Shown here: piece after piece, positions 1-7,393 of the stretch
Layout of the letters: every line of letters begins with the position of its first letter
How positions within the stretch are numbered: position 1 is the stretch's first letter
NCBI GenBank assembly: GCA_934182615.1
Contig: CAKPRO010000011.1
Coordinates: forward strand, 1 to 43,221
Direction of reading: 5' to 3'
DNA length: 43,221 nt
From: an uncultured Bacilli bacterium
GTDB taxonomy: Bacteria; Bacillota_I; Bacilli_A; RF39; UBA660
Position numbers and translations under genes: made by a program
The notes under the pieces: model-generated
What the model was told of the DNA's origin: nothing
What the model saw: only the letters and a program-made list of their open reading frames with translations
Database searches by the model: none

Positions 1-10
1 AGCCCTCCTC
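1..10 (-). promoter_or_regulatory. ribosome binding site of a gene beyond the left edge
   Basis: Read on the minus strand this is GAGGAGGGCT, a strong Shine-Dalgarno sequence. Its start codon would lie just left of position 1, so the minus-strand gene it serves is outside the window. Confidence 0.5.
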
Positions 11-64
11 TCTTTATTTTATATATTAATTTTATCATAAACAAATATATATTTCAAGAAAGTA

Positions 65-93
65 TTGATATTTTTATAATTTTTTAGTATAAT
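65..93 (+). promoter_or_regulatory. sigma-A type promoter for the plus-strand small RNA
   Basis: TTGATA (65-70) and TATAAT (88-93) are separated by exactly 17 bases. Transcription would begin near 100 and run into the hairpin terminator at 177-203, so the product is a short RNA of about 100 bases. Confidence 0.7.
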
Positions 94-99
94 GTATAT

Positions 100-205
100 G
101 AAGAGAGAAATTTATCCATAATAAAAATGGGTAACACCTATGTTTGAAAGGTGTTCTCTCCATGTTTTTTTGACATGAAGCACCCCCCTGTGGTGCTTCT
201 TTTGT
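100..205 (+). ncRNA. putative antisense/antitoxin small RNA
   Basis: This is a short transcript bounded by a good promoter (65-93) and a rho-independent terminator (177-203). It contains a hairpin with arms AACACC and GGTGTT (about 133-155), a second hairpin CATGT/ACATG, and the terminator stem. Its end converges on the 3' end of the minus-strand toxin-like operon (206-330). The segment GGTAACAC..TTCTCTCC is repeated in inverted orientation in the 5' leader of that opposing mRNA (about 366-397). The terminator loop is C-rich and could pair with the AGGGGGTTGG segment just before the toxin Shine-Dalgarno. The arrangement resembles convergent type I toxin-antitoxin loci, but the assignment is inference. 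Confidence 0.5.
177..203 (+). terminator. rho-independent terminator of the small RNA
   Basis: Perfect 8-bp stem GAAGCACC / GGTGCTTC with a 7-base C-rich loop (CCCCTGT), followed by TTTT on the plus strand. On the minus strand no T tract follows, so it serves mainly the plus transcript. Confidence 0.8.
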
Positions 206-283
206 CTATCTTCTACGCATCATATTATCTATATAGACAATAATGATGAGAGTAATCCAAGCAAATGCAAGGACTAGTTCCAT
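206..283 (-). CDS. putative small hydrophobic toxin peptide (25 aa)
   Basis: This is a 25-residue peptide. It starts MELVLAFAW, has a continuous hydrophobic core (ITLIIIVYI) and ends with a charged tail DNMMRRR. A single membrane helix with a basic C terminus is the usual build of type I toxins and small holin-like toxins of Bacillota. The start codon overlaps the stop of the upstream 15-residue ORF (TAATG) and has its own GGAGG (292-296) 8 bases away. Both ORFs follow a sound promoter (402-430). A convergent small RNA ends exactly at its stop codon. I recognise no named family. Toxicity is inferred from architecture only. Confidence 0.5.
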   Translation of the reverse strand: MELVLAFAWITLIIIVYIDNMMRRR

Positions 284-330
284 TACTTAAACCTCCAACC
301 CCCTAAGAAGTAAAAAAGTTCTTTCATCAT
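283..330 (-). CDS. leader peptide translationally coupled to the toxin-like ORF (15 aa)
   Basis: The peptide is MMKELFYFLGGWRFK. An AAGGAG ribosome binding site (339-344) lies 8 bases before the first ATG. Its stop overlaps the next start as TAATG, which indicates translational coupling as in the mok/hok arrangement. The codons GGG GGT TGG AGG at its end carry the next Shine-Dalgarno, so translating this ORF would expose the site for the hydrophobic peptide. The mRNA leader between 345 and 397 contains CTCTCC, which can pair with the AGAGAAAGGAG around this start and may hide it. Function is inferred. Confidence 0.45.
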   Translation of the reverse strand: MMKELFYFLGGWRFK

Positions 331-401
331 AGACGTCACTCCTTTCTCTTAGGAATACTAAGAAATCGGAGAGAATACACCATGTAAGTGTTACCTATAT
401 A

Positions 402-430
402 ATTGTACTATGATTATACTTAATAGTCAA
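402..430 (-). promoter_or_regulatory. promoter of the toxin-like operon
   Basis: On the minus strand TTGACT (425-430) and TACAAT (402-407) are 17 bases apart. The predicted mRNA starts near 397. The -35 box lies inside a perfect palindrome (421-447). Confidence 0.7.
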
Positions 431-447
431 TATATTATTGACTATTA
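421..447. repeat. perfect 27-bp palindrome over back-to-back -35 boxes
   Basis: Two 12-base arms (TAATAGTCAATA and its exact complement) are separated by 3 bases. Each arm contains a TTGACT -35 box, one for the minus-strand toxin-like operon and one facing the hairpin element at 476-532. It could be an operator or a cruciform, which is not decidable from sequence. Confidence 0.6.
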
Positions 448-475
448 TTTTAATTTGTATGTGCATACAATTGTT

Positions 476-532
476 TATGATAGAGACTAGAATAGGCTCT
501 ATCATACCACGGAAGACTACAGGCTGAAGTGG
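476..532. repeat. two-hairpin intergenic repeat, copy A
   Basis: First hairpin: TATGATAGAG / CTCTATCATA (10 bp) around ACTAGAATAGG. Second hairpin: outer stem CCAC / GTGG around the segment GGAAG-ACTACAGG-CTGAA. It is followed by ATAAAAAA. The same architecture recurs at 9730-9784 and 23781-23835 with different but still complementary stems (CCCT/AGGG and CCCC/GGGG). Relatives with one or two hairpins lie at 12080, 19111, 28025 and 43020. Identity unknown. Confidence 0.7.
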
Positions 533-534
533 AT

Positions 535-572
535 AAAAAAAGATAATAAAATTAAATACTAACTTTACTATC
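535..572 (-). terminator. terminator of the miaB-ymcA transcript
   Basis: On the minus strand there is a 9-bp stem GATAGTAAA / TTTATTATC (one G-T pair) followed by TTTTTTT. It overlaps the stop codon of the ymcA-like gene. Confidence 0.6.
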
Positions 573-884
573 TATATAATCTTCAAGTAATGAAGAAGAA
601 GCGAGTAAGGTATTATTAAATTTCTTTAATTTAGATAAATATTCTTGATACTTAGAATTATTATTTAATTCTTTAGTTTTCTCTTCGATAATACTATCTA
701 TTTCCTTATACTTATTATCTTCATGATATTCTAAATATGTAGCTTCTTTTTGAAGCTTTTTTATTTCTTCAATTAAGTTTTTAATATCATTATCTTCTTC
801 AATTATATCTACTATTTGTTTATATTCTTTATATTCATCAGAACTATTTATAGCATTAAATAATTCTTCTATACTACTTTCCAC
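552..884 (-). CDS. ymcA: YlbF/YmcA family regulator
   Basis: This is a small, almost entirely alpha-helical protein of 110 residues, rich in Glu, Lys and Asn, without membrane segments. Its pattern fits the Com_YlbF family. In Bacillus subtilis YmcA (RicA) acts with YlbF and YaaT in a cytoplasmic complex that supports RNase Y-dependent mRNA maturation and promotes Spo0A phosphorylation, competence and biofilm formation. The gene directly follows and overlaps miaB by 11 bases, the same order as ymcB-ymcA in B. subtilis, which is the main argument for YmcA over another YlbF paralog. The start is GTG at 884 with GAAGGGG 9 bases upstream. Family assignment is good; subfamily is supported by context. 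Confidence 0.75.
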   Translation of the reverse strand: MESSIEELFNAINSSDEYKEYKQIVDIIEEDNDIKNLIEEIKKLQKEATYLEYHEDNKYKEIDSIIEEKTKELNNNSKYQEYLSKLKKFNNTLLASSSLLEDYIDSKVSI

Positions 885-2298
885 TAACTATTTCCCCTTC
901 CATAGACCATGTTTTTACTTCTGTTATATGTACTTGTTTAATACTTCCTATATTAGAAGGATCTCCTAGTACATTAACTAATTTCATTGTATCGGTATAC
1001 CCCATTAGTTTACCACCTTTATCTGAGTATCCTTCAATTAAAACTGGTACTATTTTATCTTTATATTTTTCATTATTCTCTCTAGCATATTTATTTACTA
1101 TTTTATTTAATCTTTGTAATCTTTCTTCTTTCTCTTCTAGTGGAACATCATCTTTTATTTTAGCCGCAGGTGTTCCTTCTCTTGGTGAATAGATAAAGGT
1201 ATAGGCTAAATCATATTTTAATTCGTTATATATTTTTAATGTTTCTTCAAAGTCTTCTTCTGTTTCTCCTGGAAAACCTACGATTATATCAGTAGTTATA
1301 CTTACTTCTGGTATTTTATCTTTTAATTCATGGAATAATTTTTTATATTCTGCTATTGTATATCTACGATTCATTTTCTTTAGGATATTATCTGATCCTG
1401 ATTGGATTGGTAAATGGATATAAGGCATTATATTTGGGTATTTGGCTATTATATCTATCATATCACTAGAAAAATCCCATGGATGTGATGTTACAAATCT
1501 TATTCTATCTATTTCTGTTTTAGCGACATCTTCTAGTAAATTAGCCATAGTATATGATTCTTCTAGGTCTTTACCATAAGCATTAACATTTTGTCCTAGA
1601 AGGGTTACTTCTTTATAACCTTTGTTTTTTAATTCTTCTACTTCTTTTAGGATATCTTTAGGTAATCTACTTCTTTGTTTACCTCTGGTATATGGTACTA
1701 TACAGTATGAGCAGAATTTATCACAACCATACTGAATATTTACCCAAGCTTTTATTTTGGAATCTCTTTTTACTGGTAAGTTTTCTATTATACTTCCTTC
1801 TACTGAGTAAACTTCAATATTTTGTTTTCTCTCTTTAGTTATGTTTTCTAATAAGGTTGGGATATCATAAATATTATGTGTTCCTAGGACTATATCTACC
1901 CATTTATATTTATCTTTTATCATATTAGATACTGACTCTTCTTGAGGCATACAACCTCCAATTATGGTAATGATATTAGGATTTGTTTCTTTTAATTTCT
2001 TTATTCTACCTAGTATTCCTACGACTTTATTTTGGGCATTTTCTCTAATAGCACATGTATTTATTATTATTACATCAGCTTTTTCATAGTTTTCTTCTTT
2101 GGTATAACCTAAGTCTTCCATAATACCTGATATATTTTCACTATCATGGACATTCATTTGACATCCATAGGTTAAAATGGTATAGGTTTTATTATGACCT
2201 ATATTGTGAATAGACTCTGGTACTTTATATTTATCATATGATACTTCAGTTTTTTCTTTAGTTCTTATACGTGCATCTTTTATATTTGGTAACTGCAT
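874..2298 (-). CDS. miaB: tRNA-2-methylthio-N6-dimethylallyladenosine synthase MiaB
   Basis: This is a radical SAM methylthiotransferase that adds the methylthio group to i6A37 of tRNAs reading UNN codons. The N-terminal UPF0004 domain carries the three cluster cysteines, C46 (YGCQMN), C82 (NTCAIRENA) and C116 (GGCMPQ). The radical SAM cluster motif is C192-xxx-C196-xx-C199 (GCDKFCSYC). A TRAM domain occupies about the last 65 residues. The length of 474 aa is normal. AAGGAAG precedes the ATG. It lies 1 base from the upstream RNB gene stop-start boundary (2298/2300) and overlaps ymcA, so the three are probably cotranscribed. The motif set separates it from the MtaB and RimO relatives with fair confidence. 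Confidence 0.93.
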   Translation of the reverse strand: MQLPNIKDARIRTKEKTEVSYDKYKVPESIHNIGHNKTYTILTYGCQMNVHDSENISGIMEDLGYTKEENYEKADVIIINTCAIRENAQNKVVGILGRIKKLKETNPNIITIIGGCMPQEESVSNMIKDKYKWVDIVLGTHNIYDIPTLLENITKERKQNIEVYSVEGSIIENLPVKRDSKIKAWVNIQYGCDKFCSYCIVPYTRGKQRSRLPKDILKEVEELKNKGYKEVTLLGQNVNAYGKDLEESYTMANLLEDVAKTEIDRIRFVTSHPWDFSSDMIDIIAKYPNIMPYIHLPIQSGSDNILKKMNRRYTIAEYKKLFHELKDKIPEVSITTDIIVGFPGETEEDFEETLKIYNELKYDLAYTFIYSPREGTPAAKIKDDVPLEEKEERLQRLNKIVNKYARENNEKYKDKIVPVLIEGYSDKGGKLMGYTDTMKLVNVLGDPSNIGSIKQVHITEVKTWSMEGEIVSGK

Positions 2299-2299
2299 T

Positions 2300-4135
2300 T
2301 TACTTCCTTCTTTCTAATATTTTTCCTTTACTACATAAGTAGTTGTATTCATTTTGAAACTTGGTATTTTCTCTTTTTCTTTCGTTGATATGATCCGCTA
2401 CTTCATGAAGTTCTCTTTCTAAATCGTAATATTCTTTATCACTTAATGGTCCATTAAATAATTGTAAATATGTTAAATGTTGATCATATGAATCAGCAAA
2501 TCTTCTAGCGGCACTTGAGGAATGGGAATAGTATTTATAACCTAGTCCTTCATGGCCTTTGTTTTCACCGCTATAATAGGCACTTAAGTAGGCGGTACTT
2601 AATAGTTTAATCATTTTTTCATACTCTTCACGAGGTATCTTGCCGGCATAGGTCTTAGTTAGTTCTTTGAATAAGTGATCGGCATATTCTTTATTATGAA
2701 TTTGGTGATTACGATATAGATATAAATAGCCTCTTTCGGCAAAGTATTTAGGAACACTACTGTTAACTAGAAGCATTGATTCTTGAACGATATTCGCAGA
2801 TACTGAACGATCGGCAAAGTTACTGGGATGGTAGTCTGCTCTTTTCTTGATGTAATTTTCAATACGACGATATTCTTCTTTACTGGTGTTAGTGCTTCTT
2901 AGGTTATTGGTAACTAGGGATATTTTTTCTAGCATATCTAATATACTATAATCTATATCCATACCACTATCAACCATATCATAAGTTAATCTATTATCTA
3001 CGGTTATTATTCCTTTTACTATTTCAATACTATCTGGATCTAGATTAAATGATGGATCTACTAGATACTTATAGGCCAAGACATTTTTAGGAGTACCTGG
3101 TAAGAGAGAACATAGATTATTTGCTATATTAGGATGGTATAGACTGATATTTTTATCTATTAAATATAGGGTCTCTACTCTACTTAGTGCATCATAATAT
3201 GTTTTTGATTTATATGGTATTAGTGATGGGATATCTGTTATTGCTACATAATAACTATAACTACCATCTTTATTTTCTACTAAACTAAGAGCATCGTCTA
3301 AGCATAAGGCTTCTTTATCGTCAATTGTAACAAAGTTAGTGTCTATTAAAGTTCTTCCTTGAACATCAAATTTAAAACTCTCTAATTCTTTTAGTACTTC
3401 GTCATGTATTTGCGAATATATATGATATTTTCTTTCTAATTTTACTTCATCTACTTTACCAAAGTTTCTTATACGCATCATTATATCTCTTACATAGTCT
3501 TTATCTTTTTTACTAGATAATTTATCTAAATATAATTGTTTATCTTTTAATAGTTTATTATCTAGGTTATGTAAAAAGATTATTATTACGTCATAGAAGT
3601 AATTTCTATCTTCAAATGAAGTGGTATTTAGATAAGCTTCTAAGATATTTAAGAAGATATTATTACCTAGTTCATCAGTAACTAATAATATATCTTGTTT
3701 ATTCTTTACTAGTAGTTCTACTGTTTTTAAATCTCTATCATTGAATATTAAGTGATTATATAGTATATAGGTATTATAGTTATCACTTGTTTCTTTCTTG
3801 ATACGCATCTTTCTATTTAAGTCTATTAATATTAGCTTTATATTCTTAAATTCGATTGTATTTATATTTAATTTGGATAAGCGATAACTTATCTCTCTTA
3901 CTTTATTATTAATTATTTTTAATTTATCTATATCTTGAAGATTTATTATTAATTCTATATTATATAGTATTAAGTTTATTTCGGTATAAGTACATGAAGT
4001 AATACTATCATAAAATATATCAAAGATTATATTAATAGTGGTCTTATAATCTATATCTAAATAACTATTAATTGTATTTATATCTAAATCTTTTTCAGAT
4101 AATAATATTTTTTTGATTTCATTATATGTATTCAT
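2300..4135 (-). CDS. divergent RNB-domain ribonuclease (RNase R/II-like)
   Basis: This is a 611-residue protein. The first 255 residues match no domain I can name. From about residue 260 there is an RNB exoribonuclease domain, with TLIDTNFVTIDD leading into LCLDDALSL and, near the C terminus, SSSAARRFADSYDQHL, equivalent to the usual TSPIRRYPDL motif. RNase II/R degrade RNA 3' to 5' with four conserved Asp. Here the positions are D272, C278, D280 and D281, so the second Asp is replaced by Cys, and TSPIRRY is also altered. No S1 domain is evident at the end. Activity may be reduced or changed. Start ATG with AGGAGGGG. It sits between lepA and miaB, probably in one transcript. Confidence 0.75.
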   Translation of the reverse strand: MNTYNEIKKILLSEKDLDINTINSYLDIDYKTTINIIFDIFYDSITSCTYTEINLILYNIELIINLQDIDKLKIINNKVREISYRLSKLNINTIEFKNIKLILIDLNRKMRIKKETSDNYNTYILYNHLIFNDRDLKTVELLVKNKQDILLVTDELGNNIFLNILEAYLNTTSFEDRNYFYDVIIIFLHNLDNKLLKDKQLYLDKLSSKKDKDYVRDIMMRIRNFGKVDEVKLERKYHIYSQIHDEVLKELESFKFDVQGRTLIDTNFVTIDDKEALCLDDALSLVENKDGSYSYYVAITDIPSLIPYKSKTYYDALSRVETLYLIDKNISLYHPNIANNLCSLLPGTPKNVLAYKYLVDPSFNLDPDSIEIVKGIITVDNRLTYDMVDSGMDIDYSILDMLEKISLVTNNLRSTNTSKEEYRRIENYIKKRADYHPSNFADRSVSANIVQESMLLVNSSVPKYFAERGYLYLYRNHQIHNKEYADHLFKELTKTYAGKIPREEYEKMIKLLSTAYLSAYYSGENKGHEGLGYKYYSHSSSAARRFADSYDQHLTYLQLFNGPLSDKEYYDLERELHEVADHINERKRENTKFQNEYNYLCSKGKILERRK

Positions 4136-4156
4136 AAACCCCTCCTAGTTATTATA

Positions 4157-5944
4157 TTAGTTTTTCTTATAATCTGTTAATATACTTAAGAAGGCTTCAC
4201 TAGGTATTTCTACTTTACCTATGGTTTTCATTTTCTTTTTACCTTCTTTTTGTTTATCTAGGAGTTTTCTCTTTCTAGTTATATCTCCTCCATAACATTT
4301 AGCAAGGACATCTTTACGCATGGCTTTGATATCACTACGGGCTATTACTTTACTACCAATAACAGCTTGAACAGGTACTTCAAACATCTGTCTTGGAATG
4401 ATATTTTTTAGGTTATCAACCATTCTTCTTCCACGATCATAAGCAAAGTCTTTATGTACTATTAGGGATAAGGCATCTACTACTTCGCCATTTAATAGGA
4501 CATCCATCTTTACTAGGTCACTTTCTTTATAACCTATTACTTCATAATCAAATGAAGCGTATCCTTTAGTAGAGGATTTTAATCTATCAAAGAAATCATA
4601 TACAATCTCAGATAATGGTAGTTCGTAGTGGATATTTACTCTTGTTGTATCTAAGTAATCTATACTTTTATAGATACCTCTTTTATCTTGACATAATTCC
4701 ATTATTGGGCCTATATAATCAGTAGGTACTAAGATATTGGTAAAGATATATGGTTCTTTGATATTTTTTATTTTTACTTTATCAGGCATCATACTAGGAT
4801 TATCGATAAAGATAGTACTTCCATCAGTTAAATTTATTTCATAATTTACTGAAGGAGTGGTAGCTATTATTTCGATACCAAATTCTCTTTCAATTCTCTC
4901 AGAAATTATCTCTAAATGTAATAGTCCTAAGAAGCCCATTCTAAAACCAAAACCTAGTGTACTAGATGTTTCTGGTTCAAATGTTAAAGCGGCATCATTT
5001 AGTTTTAATTTTTCTATTGCTTCTTTTAAAGCAGGATATTTATTTGATTCAATTGGATAAATACCGCAGTAGACCATTGGTTTCATTGGTTTATAACCTG
5101 GCAAGGCTTTATTGGTAGGATCATTAGCATCTGTTATGGTGTCTCCGACTGATACTGAAGATAAACTTTTTATTGATGCGGTAATAAAGCCTACTTCACC
5201 TTCTTTTAGTTCCTCTACTTCATGTTCAAATGGAGTATGATAACCTAGAGATACAACATCATACTCTGCTCCGGTAGTCATCATTTTTATCTTTGTTTTC
5301 TTGGTTATTTTACCTGAGACTACTCTTACTAATATTACTACTCCGCGATATGAATCAAAATAACTATCAAATATTAAACATTTTAATTTATCATTATGTT
5401 CTTTAGGAGATGGTATTCTATCTATGATAGCATTAACTAAGTCTGGTATTCCTACTCCTGTTTTAGCGGATACTTTAATTATTTCTTCACTAGTAAAACC
5501 AAAGGTATCATATAATTCTTTTTCTACTTTAGGTATATCGGCACTAGGAAGATCTATTTTATTTATTACAGGGATTATTTCTAAGTTATTTTCTAGAGCT
5601 AAATAGACATTGGCTAGAGTTTGGGCTTCAATTCCTTGAGTAGCATCTACGACTAAGACTGCTCCTTCACAGGCTGCTAGTGAACGTGATACTTCATAAC
5701 TAAAATCTACATGACCTGGAGTATCTATTAGATTAAGCATATAACCATTATAAGACAATCTTACGGCATTTAATTTTATTGTTATACCTCTTTCTCTTTC
5801 AATATCCATATTATCTAGTAATTGATCTTTCATTTGTCTTTTATCTACTTCACCAGTATATTCTAAAATACGATCTGCTAATGTACTTTTTCCATGATCG
5901 ATATGTGCTATTATACTAAAATTTCTTATTTTTGATGTATCCAT
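4157..5944 (-). CDS. lepA: elongation factor 4 (LepA)
   Basis: This is a translational GTPase that can back-translocate ribosomes and aids 30S biogenesis. G1 motif AHIDHGKST (residues 13-21), followed by RERGITIK, DTPGHVDF and NKIDLPSAD. The C-terminal LepA-specific region is complete (KMRGKAL-like basic tail with RKRKLLDKQKEGKKKMK). The length of 595 aa is typical. AAGGAAGG precedes the ATG. It is followed 21 bases later by the RNB ribonuclease gene in the same orientation. Confidence 0.97.
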   Translation of the reverse strand: MDTSKIRNFSIIAHIDHGKSTLADRILEYTGEVDKRQMKDQLLDNMDIERERGITIKLNAVRLSYNGYMLNLIDTPGHVDFSYEVSRSLAACEGAVLVVDATQGIEAQTLANVYLALENNLEIIPVINKIDLPSADIPKVEKELYDTFGFTSEEIIKVSAKTGVGIPDLVNAIIDRIPSPKEHNDKLKCLIFDSYFDSYRGVVILVRVVSGKITKKTKIKMMTTGAEYDVVSLGYHTPFEHEVEELKEGEVGFITASIKSLSSVSVGDTITDANDPTNKALPGYKPMKPMVYCGIYPIESNKYPALKEAIEKLKLNDAALTFEPETSSTLGFGFRMGFLGLLHLEIISERIEREFGIEIIATTPSVNYEINLTDGSTIFIDNPSMMPDKVKIKNIKEPYIFTNILVPTDYIGPIMELCQDKRGIYKSIDYLDTTRVNIHYELPLSEIVYDFFDRLKSSTKGYASFDYEVIGYKESDLVKMDVLLNGEVVDALSLIVHKDFAYDRGRRMVDNLKNIIPRQMFEVPVQAVIGSKVIARSDIKAMRKDVLAKCYGGDITRKRKLLDKQKEGKKKMKTIGKVEIPSEAFLSILTDYKKN

Positions 5945-5983
5945 TTTATCACTGCCTTCCTTTCCATTATAGCAAAAATTAGT

Positions 5984-6015
5984 ATAAAATAAAAGAAGAA
6001 ATACTAGATTTCTTC
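5984..6015 (-). terminator. terminator after the CapA-like gene
   Basis: Minus-strand stem GAAGAAAT / ATTTCTTC (8 bp, 5-base loop) followed by TTTTATTTTA, between the CapA-like gene and lepA. Confidence 0.8.
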
Positions 6016-6091
6016 ACTTTTTTCTTTATTTCTTCTTAAGTCTTATAGTCTTTTAGATAAGTATTTTAATGTTTATTAATTTTATTAATAA

Positions 6092-7348
6092 TTAATTTAC
6101 TGTTTTGATAATACCATCATTATTAAAGATAACATTTATAGAGTAACTATTCATATTATTTAATACTCTATCTTTTTCTTTACCTTCTAAAATAGATGTT
6201 TTATAATTATCTTGTTTACATGGTATAAATTTATAAGATAAATTTCCCTTTTTATTTAATGTTACTGATAATATTCCTGTATCTTTAGTTTCTCTATTAA
6301 AGATAAAATCTCCTAGATTATAAGCAATTAATTTATTATTATATATTTCCATACCTTGAAGTAAATGAGCATGACTACCTATAATTAGGTCTGCTCCCTC
6401 ATCTATATATTCTTTACCTGTTACTTTTATTACTTCTTCTAGTTCATGAGAATCTTCTTTACCCCAATGTATTAGTAATACTACATAATCACTTTTTTCT
6501 TTTTCTTCTTTGATTGTTTCTTTTAAAAGAGTATTATCATAACATCTAAAGACGCCAGGACTATCACTGGTAGCACCAGGAGTTATGATGTTTTTTTCTG
6601 CTCTTGTTGAAGATATAAATGATATTTTATAGCCACCTACTATATAAGAGAAACTTTTTTTAGCTTCAGAAATATTATGACCTGCTCCAACAAAGGGTAT
6701 ATCATATTCTTTTAGGTATTTTAAAGTATCATTAAAGGCTTCTATTCCATAATCATAGATATGATTATTAGCAAGACTAACTAAATTTACACCCATTTCT
6801 TTATAGATATTTAATCTTTTAGGGTCTGCTCTAAAGGTATAGGTTTTGTTAAGAGGAGTGCCTCTAGTACTTATAGTAAATTCATTATTAGCTACCATTA
6901 TATCTGAACTAGTCATGATATCTACTACTTCTTTAGATAGAATTCCATATACTCCTTCGTTTCTTGAATCATAATATGGCATGATATCAAAATTATCTGC
7001 TAGTGAGATGTCTCCAACAAAACTTAAGGTTATATCACCTTTCTTATCTATTATTTTGGTATTATCTAAATTATTATTTGATAAATCTTTTAATACTTTT
7101 AGTGAATTGCCTGTTAAATCATGCCACACGTTATAACTATAAGTGTTATCTTCATAGCTTGTATTTATATTTTCTAAAGTATTTATTCCATAGTTATTAT
7201 AAATATAATTTAAAAAGTCATAATCATAATTATTATCATAAGAGATAATATTATTTATTATTTCTTCTTTAGTACTTACTCTTTCTTTATTAGGAGTACA
7301 TCCTACACATAACAATATTATTAATATTACTTCCACTAACTTCTTCAT
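6092..7348 (-). CDS. CapA family (PGA_cap) lipoprotein
   Basis: This is a metallophosphatase-fold protein of the bacterial capsule synthesis CapA family. The N terminus MKKLVEVILIILLCVGC is a lipoprotein-type signal with C17 as the lipidated residue, although Cys at position -3 is unusual. Family motifs are GDISLAD, ANNEFTIS, SLANNHIYDYG, LIHWGKE and GSHAHLLQ. In capsule operons CapA takes part in poly-gamma-glutamate export, but stand-alone members such as this one, with no capB/capC nearby, have no firm function. It is probably anchored outside the membrane. No clear Shine-Dalgarno precedes the ATG at 7348, so the exact start is less certain. Family is confident, role is not. Confidence 0.85.
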   Translation of the reverse strand: MKKLVEVILIILLCVGCTPNKERVSTKEEIINNIISYDNNYDYDFLNYIYNNYGINTLENINTSYEDNTYSYNVWHDLTGNSLKVLKDLSNNNLDNTKIIDKKGDITLSFVGDISLADNFDIMPYYDSRNEGVYGILSKEVVDIMTSSDIMVANNEFTISTRGTPLNKTYTFRADPKRLNIYKEMGVNLVSLANNHIYDYGIEAFNDTLKYLKEYDIPFVGAGHNISEAKKSFSYIVGGYKISFISSTRAEKNIITPGATSDSPGVFRCYDNTLLKETIKEEKEKSDYVVLLIHWGKEDSHELEEVIKVTGKEYIDEGADLIIGSHAHLLQGMEIYNNKLIAYNLGDFIFNRETKDTGILSVTLNKKGNLSYKFIPCKQDNYKTSILEGKEKDRVLNNMNSYSINVIFNNDGIIKTVN

Positions 7349-7393
7349 AATTTTAATATATCATAGAAGTGATAAAAAGTCTATAATATATTA

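Noticed and set aside
158..196. 12-codon ORF (MFERCSLHV..) on the small RNA
   Set aside because: No ribosome binding site, and it lies within the stem-loop and terminator structure.
476..532. repeats A, B and C as ordinary terminators
   Set aside because: The hairpins are followed by A runs on one strand and preceded by T runs on the other; the adjoining A/T hairpins act as the terminators instead.
476..541. preQ1-I riboswitch (short hairpin followed by ATAAAAAA)
   Set aside because: The loop and the 3' AAAAAACUAAGG-type segment needed for the pseudoknot are missing, and the copies are not upstream of queuosine genes in a consistent orientation.
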